Assembly: GCF_000004195.4 (NCBI RefSeq)
Contig: NC_030683.2
Coordinates: 3,565,133-3,629,132 of the forward strand
Direction of reading: 5' to 3'
Origin: Xenopus tropicalis
Taxonomy: Eukaryota > Chordata > Amphibia > Anura > Pipidae
DNA: 64,000 nt
Both the position numbers and the translations under genes were made by a program. Every line of letters starts with the position of its first letter. The stretch's first letter is position 1. Of the stretch, positions 46,501-61,500 are shown piece by piece. The notes beneath the pieces were generated by a model. The model did no database searches, was not told where the DNA came from, and saw nothing but the letters and a program-made list of their open reading frames with translations.

Positions 46501-49500
46501 CCCCCACTGTGTTACCCACCGGCCCCTGTCTCCCCCAGTCTGTTACCCACCCGGCCCCTGTCTCCCCCACTGTGTTACCCACCGGCCCCTGTCTCCCCCA
46601 GTGTGTTACCCACCGGCCCCTGTCTCCCCCAGTCTGTTACCCACCGGCCCCTGTCTCCCCCACTGTGTTACCCACCGGCCCCTGTCTCCCCCAGTCTGTT
46701 ACCCACCGGCCCCTGTCTCCCCCAGTCTGTTACCCACCGGCCCCTGTCTCCCCCAGTCTGTTACCCACCGGCCCCTGTCTCCCCCAGTCTGTTACCCACC
46801 GGCCCCTGTCTCCCCAGTCTGTTACCCACCGGCCCCTGTCTCCCCCAGTCTGTTACCCACCGCCCCTGTCTCCCCCAGTCTGTTACCCACCGGCCCCTGT
46901 CTCCCCCAGTCTGTTACCCACCGGCCCTGTCTCCCCCAGTCTGTTACCCACCGGCCCCTGTCTCCCCCAGTCTGTTACCCACCGGCCCCTGTCTCCCCCA
47001 GTCTGTTACCCACCGGCCCCTGTCTCCCCCTGTCTGTTACCCACCGGCCCCTGTCTCCCCCAGTCTGTTACCCACCGGCCCCTGTCTCCCCCAGTCTGTT
47101 ACCCACCGGCCCCTGTCTCCCCCAGTCTGTTACCCACCGGCCCCTGTCTCCCCCTGTCTGTTACCCATCGGCCCTGTCTCCCCCTGTCTGTTACCCACCG
47201 GCCCCTGTCTCCCCCTGTCTGTTACCCACCGGCCCCTGTCTCCCCCCAGTCTGTTACCCACCGGCCCCTGTCTCCCCCCAGTCTGTTACCCACCGGCCCC
47301 TGTCTCCCCCAGTCTGTTACCCACCGGCCCCTGTCTCCCCCAGTCTGTTACCCGCCGGCCCCTGTCTCCCCCAGTCTGTTACCCACCGGCCCCTGTCTCC
47401 CCCCAGTCTGTTACCCACCGGCCCCTGTCTCCCCTGTCTGTTACCACCGGCCCCTGTCTCCCCCAGTCTGTTACCCACCGGCCCCTGTCTCCCCCAGTCT
47501 GTTACCCACCGGCCCCTGTCTCCCCCAGTCTGTTACCCACCGGCCCCTGTCTCCCCCAGTCTGTTACCCACCGGCCCCTGTCTCCCCCAGTCTGTTACCC
47601 ACCGGCCCCTGTCTCCCCCAGTCTGTTACCCACCGGCCCCTGTCTCCCCCAGTCTGTTACCCACCGGTCCCTGTCTCCCCCAGTCTGTTACCCACCGGTC
47701 CCTGTCTCCCCCAGTCTGTTACCCACGGCCCTCCCCCCAGTCTGTTACCCACGGCCCCTGTCTCCCCCCTAGTCTGTTACCCACCGGCCCCCGTCTCCCC
47801 CTGTCTGTTACCCACCGGCCCCCGTCTCCCCCAGTCTGTTACCCACCGGCCCCCGTCTCCCCCAGTCTGTTACCCACCGGTCCCCGTCTCCCCCAGTCTG
47901 TTACCCATCGGCCCCCGTCTCCCCCAGTCTGTTACACACCGGCCCCTGTCTCCCCCAGTCTGTTACCCACCGGCCCCTGTCTCCCCCAGTCTGTTACCCA
48001 CCGGCCCCTGTCTCCCCCAGTCTGTTACCCACCGGCCCCTGTCTCCCCCAGTCTGTTACCCACCGGCCCCTGTCTCCCCCAGTCTGTTACCCACCGGCCC
48101 CTGTCTCCCCCCAGTCTGTTACCCACCGGCCCCTGTCTCCCCCAGTCTGTTACCCACCGGCCCCTGTCTCCCCCAGTCTGTTACCCACCGGCCCCTGTCT
48201 CCCCCAGTCTGTTACCCACCGGCCCCTGTCTCCCCCAGTCTGTTAATGATGCGCAATGGTGTCAGCAGCGGCCGCCCTTACCTTGTGCTTTCGCAGTGAT
48301 CATCCTAGTGACCAGCTCAGTCGATGCAAGATCGGTTCTGATTGAAGCAGAAAAGCAAGGGTTAACAGACGGAACGTACGTTTTTATTATGGTGCAACAG
48401 TTTGAGGTCAGCGGTTTCCTGGTGAGTTTTACCATTCGGTCCCTGTTAAAGAGACCTCTACCTAAACACAACTTCAACTTTTTAAAAAGTAAACATCCCA
48501 GTGCAATGCATTGTGGGTTATGTAGTTCCTGCATGCTGTCTGTAAGCTGTGGAGGAGTAGTTTTTTTCTGGGGGGGCAGGTTGCATTATTAATTGCCCTT
48601 ATGGAATTGCCCAATGACTAGTGCTCTATATGTAACATATGGGTTTGTTTGCAGGATAATTTCTGGAAAGACTCCCTGAAAAGTGAGACTGAGATTATCC
48701 TGAAGGCCTACGAGGCGGTGCTGATGTTGGCCCTGAATTCGACCTATAGCTACGCGGCTTTCATGAAGGAGGTGTATCACAAGCTGACGGAGGCCCCGTT
48801 CTATAGCGAAATCACCTCAGAAGCCCAGGTGAGTCGCCACTAGGTGGCAGCAAGGGCAATTGTGTTACATAATGAGTATAGAAATGTAATGTTGGACTCC
48901 GGCCACCAGGGGGAAGCATTATGTACAAGGTTGCATAGGAATCATGGGGTACAGACCCAAGAAACCAGTCATATTTTTACGTGTTTTTTTACCACTGTAA
49001 CTTACGTAAAATAATGGTGTAAATTATGCATCATTTCAAATCCTGGCAGAGGAGGAGGGACTAAAACACTGATGGTACAACGTCTCCACAGCTTACAGAC
49101 AGCATACAGGAACTACATAACCCACAATGCATTGTATTGGGATGTTCCTTTCCTTATTGACATGACGTGTGCAGCAGGGGATTGTGGGATGGGGAGGAGG
49201 CAGGCTGAGGACAGGCGACTACTCTTACATTTTATTTGGGTCTCAAAGTAGCCAGCCAGATCAGCAGAGGAACAGGGGGCGGGGCTTAGGGGACTGGTCC
49301 AAACCAGATTATTACATTAAAAAATCATGAAAACACTGCATATTTTTTAATTGATGTATATTGCAAAGTTGCTTGAAATGTGTTTGGGTGAAGTTCCCCT
49401 TTAAACACATGTACACAGGAGCAAGGGTCCTATAAAGGGCAATAAGTCACAATTGAATAGGGCTCCACAGAGGGCCACATACCCCTCTAATGCAGGGGCA

Positions 49501-52500
49501 TTTACTCACATTTCCACCCCACTGCATGGTCCCCAGTGCAACTGTCTCTGTGATTTTGCCCCCAGGTGAGCCCCTATTCTGCCTACCTTTATGACTCCGT
49601 CCTGCTATACGCTTTGGGCCTGAAGGAGTTGTTCAAGCGAGGGAAGAACCCGTCAGACGGCAGAGCTTTGGTGGAGAGTATAAAGGGTTACAATAGGACG
49701 GATCTGTACGGTAAGCTCCTTAATGTGTGGGCAGAAAGGGGTATTTCCCCGGGGTATTTTCTCCTGTACTGTGGGTGGGCGGGGGTCAGATACTCCAGTC
49801 TATCTTGGAACAAGGGGCCTATTAAAGAATCTAGCCAAACTGGAATATACTGTATATATCAGTAAATATTGTCCTATTACATCCTTTCCCTTGAGCCGCC
49901 ATTTTGTGATGGGCTGTGTGCATACCTCCCAACATTTGAAAAATGAAAAGAGGGACAAAAAGATTTAGTGCGCGCAGCATGGCAAATTTTTGACCACGCC
50001 CACTTTTGTGGCCACGCCCCAATTACCACACCCAATTTTTTTTTTCAAAAAATACTCCTTTTATATACTTGAAATGGTTCAGATGCAAAATGTGCTATAC
50101 CCTCATACTGTACTACCTAAGGAAAACAATATAGCAACTCCTACATATAAAATACAAATATAGAGAGAAGGCAGTCAGTTATAAGGGAGTTATAACTATG
50201 TACCAGTTTTGCCCCCCATACACAGTGCCCCCAATGGCCTAATAGACAGTACCCCCATACACAGTGCCCCCATACACAGTGCCCCCCATAGAAAGCGCCC
50301 CCATAGACAGTACCCCCCCTTAGAAAGTGTCCCCAATTGACCCCATAGACAGTAGCCCCCATACACAGTGCCCCCAATAGCCCCCATTGACAATGCCCCC
50401 ATAGTAAGTGCCCCAATAGCCCCCATAGACAATGCCCCAATAGTAAGTGCCCCAATGGCCCCCATAGACAGTAGCCCCCCGTACACAGTAGTCCCCCCCT
50501 TACACAGTAAACCCCGCCGTATTTTTTCAAAAAATAGAAAAAATAGAAAATGAAGACCAATTGAAAAGTTGCTAAAATAGGCCATTTTATAACAATCTAC
50601 AAGTTAACCTGAAGGTGAACTTCCCCTTTAAACAAAGAGAATGGGATCTGTTTCAGGAGGGTTATTGCCTGCAGCAGCAAAGAAACCTCCTCTTGTGTCA
50701 TTACTACATGTTGTGGCCCTTTGTGTCCCTTAGGGATCACCGGCTCGCTGGGCATTGATGAGAATGGGGAGAGGTTCATCGACTACGCGGTGTATGACCT
50801 GCAGCATTCTGATAACACCTCCCGATTTGTTCCAGTCCTGCGCTTCGATAGTCACCTGAAAACTATGTGTAGGTCCAAGGTCCCCATTCCCATGGGGCTA
50901 GCCATATTCTTCATTTCCCAGGGTGCCACAGCCATGTGACATGTGCTCTGATAAACGCCAGTCTCACTTTACTGCTGCGCTGCAAGTTGGAGTGATATCC
51001 CCCCCCCTCACCCCCAGCAGCCGATCAGCAGAACAATGGGAAGGGAGCAAGATAGCAGCTTCCAGTAGGTATCAGAATAGCACTCAATAGTAAGAAATCC
51101 AAGTCCGGCTTGGGACTCCTCCAGTTACATGGGAGTAGGAGAAACAATAGGTTAGCTGAAAGCAGTTCTAATGTGTAGCGCTGGCTGAAAGCTCAGACTC
51201 CAGGCACACTTTACTGCTGCGCTGCAAGTTGGAGTGATATCCCCCCTCCCCCCCAGCAGCGATCAGCAGATAATGGGAAGGGCAAGATAGCAGCTCCCAG
51301 TAGGTATCAGAATAGCAACTCAATAGTAAGAAATCCAAGTCCGGCTTGGGACTCCTCCAGTTACATGGGAGTAGGAGAAACAATAGGTTAGCTGCAAGCA
51401 GTTCTAATGTGTAGCGCTGGCTGAAAGGCTCAGACTCAGGCACACCTTTACTGCTGCGCTGCAAGTTGGAAGTGATATCCCCCCTCCCCCCAGCAGCCGA
51501 TCAGCAGAATAATGGGAAGGGAGCAAGATAGCAGCTCCCAGTTAGGTATCAGAATACACTCAATAGTAAGAAATCCAAGTCCGGCTTGGGACTCCTCCAG
51601 TTACATGGGAGTAGGAGAAACAATAGGTTAGCTGAAAGCAGGTCTAATGGTGTAGCGCTGGCTGAAAGCTCAGACTCAGGCACACTTTACTGCTGCGCTG
51701 CAAGTTGGAGTGATATCCCCCCCCCTCACCCCCAGCAGCCGATCAGCAGAACAATGGGAAGGGAGCAAGATAGCAGCTCCCAGTAGGTATCAGAATAGCA
51801 CTCAATAGTAAGAAATCCAAGTCCGGCTTGGGACTCCTCCAGTTACATGGGAGTAGGAGAAACAATAGGTTAGCTGAAAGCAGTTCTAATGTGTAGCGCT
51901 GGCTCCTTCTGAAAGCTCAGACTAATGTAGCCATATGCCATTTGCTTTAGCCCCACCTCAGCGCTACCTTTCATTAACTGGCCCGGAAGCAGTATCCCCA
52001 AGGACCGGCCGCAATGTGGGTTCCAAAATGAGTTCTGCCAAGCGGCTGTAATAGGTAAGTGCCAAAAATGTTCCCTTATTTTTTATAGTTGTTTATAACT
52101 TCTTTTTCTATTCAGGTCTTGTCCTATAAATATGTCAGTCTCTCATTTAAACCACTGCCCGGTTGCTAAGGTAATCTGAACCCTAGCAACCAGGGTTGAA
52201 ATTCCAAGCAGTTGAGCTGCTGAACAAAAAGTGCAATAGTTAAAAAAAAACACACAACAAATGAAGACCAATTGCAAATTACTCCCTACATCATACTAAA
52301 AGTTAACTCAAAGGTGAACAACCCCTTTAATAATGGTTAATCTGTAGCTGTGCTTTAATGTTTACTCAGCTATAAATAGGGGTGGTTGGGGGCTAAAGAG
52401 TAGATATCAGGATATCCAAGGTTCAGTTAGCAGCACCCACTGTACTTGATTATTAAAAATAATTTATGATACAGAGCTTTATATTACCTGCAGTTATCAG

Positions 52501-55500
52501 TTAATCACTGACTAATGACTGGCGATCCTAAAGTCATTTATACTCTGTATTAGCGGAGTCAGGGGACTATAGAGTAATCAGAATAACAAATAACATTTCA
52601 AAGGGGTTGGTCACCTTTGAGTTAACTTGTACAGGTATGGGACCCATTATTCAGAATGCTTGGGGGTTTCCGGATAAGGGGTCTTTCCGTAGTTTGGATC
52701 TCCTACCTTAGGTCTACTAAAAAAATTAAATTAAACCCATAGGATTTTTTGGCTCCAATAAGGGGTAATTATATCTTAGTTGGGATCAAGTACAGGTACT
52801 GTTTTATTATTACAGAGAAAAGGGAATCATTTAACCATGAAATAAACCCAATAGGGCTGTTCTGCCCCAATAAGGGGTAATTATATCTTAGTTGGGATCA
52901 AGTACAGGTACTGTTTTATTATTACAGAGAAAAGGGAATCATTTACCAATTAAAAACCGCAATAGGGCTGTCTCGTGCCGTCATAATAGGGGGTAAGTTA
53001 TATCTTAGTTGGGATCAAAGTACAGGTACTGTTTTTTATTCATTCAGAGAAAAGGGAATCATTTAAACCATTAAATAAACCCAATAGGGCTGTTCTGCCC
53101 CAATAAGGGGTAATTATATTGTTTGGGATCAAGTACACAGGTACGTGTGATTTTTTCTTTTAAGATTACAGAGAAAAAGGGAATCATTTAACTCCATGCA
53201 ATAAACCAAGGGCTTTCTGCCAATAAGGGGTAATTATACCTTAGTTGGATCAAGTACAAGGTCTGTTTTATTATTACATGAGAAAAGGAATCATTTAACC
53301 ATTAAATAAATCCTAATGAGGGCTGTTCTGCCCAATAAGGGGTAATTATATCTTAGTTGGATAAGTACAGGTACTGTTTTATTATTAAGAGAAAAGGGAT
53401 CATTTAACCATGAATATCCCAATAGGGCTGTTCTGCCCCCAATAAGGGGTAATTATATCTTTTAGTTGGGATCAAGTACAGGTACTGTTTTTATTATTAC
53501 AAGAGAAGGGAATCATTTAACCATGAATACAACCAATAGGGCTGTTCTGCCTCAATAAGGGTAATTATATCTTAGTTGGGATCAAGTACAGGTACTGTTT
53601 TATTATTAAGAGAAAGGGAATCATTTAACCATGAAATAAACCCATAGGGCTGTTTTCTGCCCCAATAAGGGGTAATTATATCTTAGTTGGGATCAAGTAC
53701 AGTACTGTTTTATTATTACAAGAAGAAAGGGAATCATTTAATCCATTAAATAAACCAATAGGCTGTTTCTGCCCCAATAAGGGGTAATTATATCTTAGTT
53801 GGGATCAAGTACAGGTACTGTTTTATTATCAGAAAAAGGGAATCATTTAACCATTAAATAAACCCAATAGGGCTGTTCTGCCCCAATAAGGGTAATTTAT
53901 ATCTTAGTTGGGATCAAGTACCAGGTACTCGTTTTATTATTACAGAGAAAGGGATCATTAACCATTTAAATAAAAACCCAATAGGGGCTGTTTGCCATCC
54001 AATAAGGGGTAATTATATACTTAGTGGGATCAAGTACAGGTACTGTTTTAATTATTCAGAGAAAAGGGAATCATTTAACCATTAAATCAAACCGATAGGG
54101 CTGTCTCTGCCCCAATAAGGGGTAATTTATACTCTTAGTTGGGGATCAAGTACAGTACTTGTTTTATTTATTAACAGAGAAACGGGAAATCATTTAACCA
54201 TGAATAAACCAATGGGCTGTTCTGCCCCAAATAGGTAATTATATCTTAGTTGATCAAGTACAGGTACTGTTTTTTATTAAAATCATTTATAAAATGTGAA
54301 TTATTTGATTACAATGGAGTCTATGGGAGATGGCCTTTCCGTAATCCGGAACTTTCTGGATAATGGGTTTCCAGATAAGGGGTCCGATACCTGTAGTATG
54401 ATGTAGAGAGTTATATTCTGAGACAATTTGCAATTGGTCTTTGTTTTTTGTGTTTTTTTTTTTTATAAAAATATTTCACTTTCTGTTCATCTTGGAATGT
54501 CAGCTATTATCTTGTTGCTAGGGTTCAAATGACCTTAGCAACCAGGTAGTGGTTTAAATGAGAGACTGACCACCCGAATATATCTAGAAACTGCTTTGTA
54601 TATAGTCGTTACTGGGGAGTATTAGTAACAAATGTCTCCCTTCCATCACTGCCAGATACCCCAGTGATGGCGCTAATTGCCACCCTAGTGCTGACAGCGG
54701 TGGGAGGTTTCCTGTTCGTCCTTTTCCTTATCATTCAGAAGTGGAGGCTTAAAAGGCATTTTGATAGTGATAACTGGTGGCACATTAACTACGCGGATAT
54801 CACCATTCTCAAGGATCAAAAGGTAACGGTCTCCCTTAGGTCTGGCTAAATACCCCTGCTGGGTAATAGGGCCATTTCCACCAAAACATAAAACACATAG
54901 ACAGAAATGTATGATTTTAATATACGAAAATCTGCCTCCACAGAACACGTCCAGAACCTCCCCCGTGAGCACCCCAACATCCAAACGACTTGGAAGCTTT
55001 GGATCCAGTGCCGTGATCTCGAGCAACCAGAGCTATGGTTTAACCGACAAACAGGGCAAGGAAGTCTTCTATGCAATCATAGGCCTCTATCAGGTACAGA
55101 GGGGTAAAATCTGATGTATTGTGCGGGTCTGACTGGGTTCTACAGGTTCTGTACGGAAATCCCTTGTGATTCTGTTGTGTGCTGCTGGGATGTACCCCCA
55201 TATCCTATACGCATAGTAACTGTATAATATATAGGCACGGTGTAACCCCCATATCCTATACACACAGTACCTGTATAATATATAGGCACAGTGGTAACCC
55301 CTCCATTAATCCTACCACAGTACTGTTACATATATTGCACAGTGGTAAACCCCCATTATCCTATTCACAATAACAGTAACTGTATAATATATAGGCATAG
55401 GTGTAACCCCCCATATCCCAATACCAATAGTAATCTGTAATAATTATAGGCACAGAGTGTAACCCATATCCTATACACATATTGACAGTAACTGTATAAT

Positions 55501-58500
55501 CATAGTAGGGCGTAACCCCCAATAAGTACGCTACTAGTATGAATGTCGGCCCACGGGGAATCAGCATAACCACACAGTAACTGTATAATATACCTAGGCA
55601 TCAACGGTCCCCCATAATCCCTATACACACAGTAACTGTATAACATATAGGGCACAGTGCTAACCCCATATCCTATACACACAGTAACTGTCTACATATA
55701 GCACGGGTGTAACCCCATATCCTATAACACAGTACTGTATAATATATAAGGCACGGTGTAACCCATATTCTATAGACACACAGTAAACTGTAATAATATA
55801 ATAGCCAGTGTAACCCCCATATCCTATACACACAGTAACTGTATAATATATAGGCACAGTGTAACCCCATATCCTATACACACAGTAACAGTGTAACCCC
55901 ATAATATATACGTAGGCACACAGTGTAACCCCATATCCATAGCACACGTACTGTATAATATATAGGCACAGGTGTAACCCCCATATCCTATACACACACA
56001 GTAACTGTATAATATATGGCACGTGTTAACCCCATATCCTATACACACAGTAACTGTATATATATAGGTGTAACCCCCATATCCTATACACACAGTAACT
56101 GTATATAATAGGCACAGTGTAACCCCATATCCTATACACACAGTAACTGTATATATATAGGCACAGTGTAACCCCCATATCCTATACACCAGTAACTGTA
56201 TAATATATAGGCACAGTGTAACCCCATATCCTATACACACAGTAACTGTAACCCCATATCTATACACACAGTAACTGTATAAATATATAGGCACAGTGTA
56301 ACCCCATATCTATACACACAGTAACTGTATAATATATAGGTGTAACCCCCATATCCTATACACACAGTAACTGTATAATATATAGGCACAGTGTAACCCC
56401 CATATCCTATACAACAGTAACTGTATAATATATAGGCACAGTGTAACCCCATATCCTATACACACGTAACTGTATATATAGGCACAGTGTAAACCCCATA
56501 TCTATATATAATATATAGGCACAGTGTAACCCCATATCCTATACACACAGTAACTGTATAATATATAGGCCAAGTGTAACCCCATATCCTATACCACAGT
56601 AACTGTATAATATATAGGCACAGTGTAACCCCCATATCCTATACACACAGTCACTGTAAATATATAGGCACAGTGTACCCCCCATCATCCTATACACACA
56701 GTCAACTGTATAATATATAGGTGTAACCCCATATCCTATACACACAGTAACTGTATATATATAGGCACAGTGTAACCCCATATCCTATACACACAGTAAC
56801 TGTATAATATATAGGCACAGTGTAACCCCCCATATCCTATACACACAGTAACTGTATAATATATAGGACCAGTGTAACCCCCATATCCCTATACAACACA
56901 GTAACTTATAATATATAGGCACAGTGTAACCCCCATATCCTATACACACAGTAACTGTATAATATATAGGCACGGTGTAACCCCCATATCTATACCACAC
57001 AGTAACTGTATAATATATTAGGCACGGTGTAACCCCCATATCCCTATACACACAGTAACTGTATAATATATAGGACAGTTAACCCCATATCCTATACACA
57101 CAGTAAGTATAATATATGGCACAGTGTAACCCCCATATCCTATACACACAGTAACTGTATAATATATAGGCACGGTGTAACCCCCATATCCTATACAACA
57201 GTAACTGTTATAATATATAGGCACAGTGTAACCCCCATATCCTATACACACAGTAACTGTATAATATATAGGCACAGTGTAACCCCCATATGCCTATACA
57301 CACAGTAACTGTATAATATATAGGCACAGTGTAACCCCATATCCTATACACACAGTAACTGTATAATATATAGGCACAGTGTAACCCCCATATCCTATAC
57401 ACACAGTAACTGTATAATATATAGGCACAGTGTAACCCCCATATCCTATACACACAGTAACTGTATAATATATAGGCACAGTGTAACCCCCATATCCTAT
57501 ACACACAGTAACTGTATAATATATAGGCACAGTGTAACCCCCATATCCTATACACACAGTAACTGTATAATATATATGTAGGTTTGTGCCAGTAACCAAA
57601 GCTGAACCCCCCATAGTGCCAATCCTTTCTGCACTCACTGTTCTGCCATTAACTCTATCTGTTCCTTCCGGTTTCCCTCCTTCGGATCTGGGGCCTGTGG
57701 GAACAGGTGAAATGTGTACAATCTACTAAAAAGACAAAAGGTGAAAACAGCCCTCAGGATTCCCAGGTAGGAGGTGGGGTCGGTGACACAAGGTCTGGGC
57801 AGCGTTCAGCCACTTTACAAATAATAATAATAATAATAATGGCTGCTGCCCAGTTTTATCAATGAAAGTAAAATATATTTTATTGTACGTAATTCTATGT
57901 ACTGTGTCATTTGTCTGTGTCGCCCCACTTCCCTGTGTGTCCTGCAATGGGTGTCTGTCCTTTTATGCTGATATCTGCCCCCAATGTATCTGCTTCCCCG
58001 AAATTTTTTCATGGGGTTCTGATGGGTTTGGTCACATGTTTTCTAGACTCATGGGGTTCTGATGGTTTGGTCTTGATTTGACCACTTACAGAGGGTGGAA
58101 TTGTTGCTACTATTGATCTGTGACTAATAGAAAACTTCTTTGTACATTGCATTTACATTATTTTCATATAATACACAAGAGCCATGAATATCTTGTAAAT
58201 TCTATCCTTATAAATGGCGCTTAGTGATGTCATCAGTTATAATTAGAGATTAATGATGTAATTTTTTTCACGATTTACTGAAACTTGTATATAATAATAA
58301 ATAAAGTACCCCCTGTTGTGAAATATGAGGATATTAGAAGTCACCGAGGAGTTCCTTATGTATGAAAGCACTCGGTCCCGGCCCCTATATGGAACTCCTT
58401 GGTCACTTCTAATATCCCTATATTTTACAGTAGGGGGTACTTTATTCACTATATATTATAAGGAACTCCTCTGTGACTTATAATATCCCTATATGTTACA

Positions 58501-61500
58501 ATAGGGGGCACTTTATTCAATATATATTACAAGGAACTCCTCTGTGGCTTATAATATCCCTATATGTTACAATAGGGGGTACTTTATTCACTATATATTA
58601 TAAGGAACTCCTCGGGGCTTATAATATCCCTATATGTTACAATAGGGGCACTTTATTCACTATATATTATAAGGAACCCCTCGGGGGCTTATAATATCCC
58701 TATATGTTACAATAGGGGGCACTTTATTCACTATATATTATAAAGGAACTCCTCGGGGGCTTATAATATCCCTATATGTTACAATAGGGGGTACTTTATT
58801 CACTATATATTATAAGGAACTCCTCAGGGGCTATATAATATCCCTAATATGTTACAATAGGGGGCACTTTATTCACTATATATTATAAGGAAACTCCTCG
58901 GGGACTTATAATATCCCTATATGTTACAATAGGGGGCACTTTATTCACTATATATTATAAGGAACTCCTCGGGGGCTTATAATATCCCTATATGTTACAA
59001 TAGGGGGCACTTTATTCACTATATATTATAAGGAACTCCTCGGTGACTTATAATATCCCTATATTTTACACTAGTGGGTACTTTATTCACTATATAAGTG
59101 TTCAGCTGAAGATTTTTTATCTGTTGTAGATGAGTCTCATTATCAGACCCCTTAGTACAGAGCTCACAAAGGGCACAAACCTCTCCCTTCAACCTGCCCC
59201 AACTGCGCTCATCTGCCCCTTGTGTTTCATTTGTTATCCTGTTCCTTCTAGAGTGTAAGCTCCTAATACAGACCCTTTGCACCTTTTGTATCCGGTACTT
59301 GCACGTCTGTCTAAGCTGCCTTTGCTAAATTTCCCCCCCCCCAGATGTCACTGTGCAGCATTTGTATCTTCCTTTATAAACATTTGTTATTTAGTAATAC
59401 TAATTGTCATTCTCTATTATGAATATGTATTATAGGGCTTTTACAAAACGAGGGCCAAGGGGCAATAAATGGGTGTGAAGTTCCTTGTGTTTGCACCCTG
59501 AGCTGAATTTACCTCTGTATTTGTATCTGTGTCTGTTTGTGCTGCTGGGGGGGGCACGGGGGTATGTACTGGAATGCCCCCAAGCTTTCAGAAGTCATTC
59601 AGAGGTACTAACTCGGGTGCTGGGGGCAACAAGGTGCTGGGAAGGCCTATACCAGGGCCTATTTTGAGTCCAGTCCCAGTTCAGACCCGTTTGAGTCCCA
59701 GTACGTAGGAACCATCTATGCCAGTTAAACTCTGCAACACACTTTATGGGGTTATGTAATAAAAGGTGCAAAGCTTGGCACAGTTCTCAGGCCCAAAACC
59801 AACCAATGAGCAGGTAGCATTCACTGGTCGCCTGTTTAAAACATCTCATTGGTTGCTATGGGTTCCCACACCTGGCAAAGTTGCTGCCTTTTATTACATA
59901 AGGGGGGTTTGATTCTAACGGATTGTGTTGGTTTTAGGGTAACAGTGTCGCTATCAGACACCTCTCTGACCAGACGGCAGGATCCCGAGTCAGGAGGCCG
60001 TCAGTCGTGCGCGAATTCCGCGTGGTAAGGCAAAAGCTGGATTTATGAAAACCCCCCCCGGGCCCCCCTGCAGGAAAATCTTCAGAAGGGCCCAGGGGGC
60101 ACAAGTACTTAGCCGCCGCCCCCTTCCTGCATGACTTCAGCAAGGAGAGTGGCTATAGAGGAAGCAGCCCCCATGGTCTGGGCCCCCCACAACCGCAGGG
60201 TCTGCTTCCTTTATAGCAGCGGTCCCCAAACTACGGCCCCCCAGTTGAATTTACCTGGCCCCCACTGAGTCCTCCCACCTGGCAGTGAAGACAGAGGACT
60301 CAGCGGGGAGCGGCACAGGGGGGCTGAGATGAAGGACGGACCGGGAGGAACTGGTACAGGTAGGACTCAGCACCGGGGGGGAGGAGTTGTGAACAGTCTG
60401 GTTTGATGGCGGGATATGAAAGAGGCACCCCCCGGCGGGGGAGCGGGGCAGGCGGGTTGGGAGATGGTGATGGCGGTCCGGCCCCCTAACAGTCTGAGGG
60501 GCCCTTGATCCGGCCCCTTGGGTCAGAAATGCTGTATAGTTAGGCCACCGATGGTTACCAAGTGTCCTTCAGCTTGATGGACAGCTCCAAATGAGCAGAC
60601 CTAAAAGAGGTGGGGCTTAAAATAAAGTAGGTGGGGTGATTGCGTCTGGGGTGCAACAAAGCATTTCCATTCTCCAGCAATACACAAACTGCGCCCAGCT
60701 GTGATAAACTACAACTCCCAGCCCTCCGGGGAAGCCGCTAGTCAGTCTCCCGTTTCCTCTTTCAGATGCGAGAAATGAAAAATGAAAATTTGGTGACTTT
60801 TTTTGGGGTGTGCACCGAGCCCCCTAATGTGTGCATCGTAACCCAGTACTGCAAAAAGGGGAGTCTCAAGGTACGGGGGCCACCGTCTGAGGGAAGCAAC
60901 ATGGCAGCCTATGTGGTTAGATACAGGGAGAAGGGCTAGGGGCTTCATTCCTTATAGGGGGGGTGCATCCTGGTACATTGGGGGGTCTCAATTCAACGGA
61001 AGGTTCTGTCCTCTGATGTCCGAACTGTTCCTTTATCTCCCCCAGGATGTTCTGATGAACCACGACATTGAGTTGGACTGGATGTTCAAGGTTTCCTTCG
61101 CCTACGACATTGTCAATGTAAGCATCTCCATGTTATAGAATGGCCTATTCCTAGCAACTTTGCAATTGGTCTGCATTATTTATTTGTTATTGTTTTTGAA
61201 TGATTTGCCTTTCTCTTGTACATCTTTCAATTGATCAAAAAACTATTGCTTCTGAGCTTACAATTGTATTATTATTGTTGTATTACTTATCTTTATATTC
61301 ATATCCTGCCCTATTCATATTCCTGCCTCTCATTCCAACTACTGATTGTTTGCTAAGGGAAATAAGACCCTAGCAACCAGATAGGCTACTTAACTGAAAA
61401 AACCGCAATGAAAACCAATTGCAAAATGCCTCAGAATATCTATGTCGATGTCATTTGAAGGTGAACTTCCCCTTTAAGTGTGGTTTTTGTTTGTAGTTTA

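Noticed and set aside
45922..48592. Plus-strand proline-rich frames (798, 758, 616 codons) next to gucy2g exon 2
   Set aside because: Read-through of exon 2 into the 31-bp array in several frames at once; the real exon ends at a good donor at 46043 and the next exon resumes in phase.
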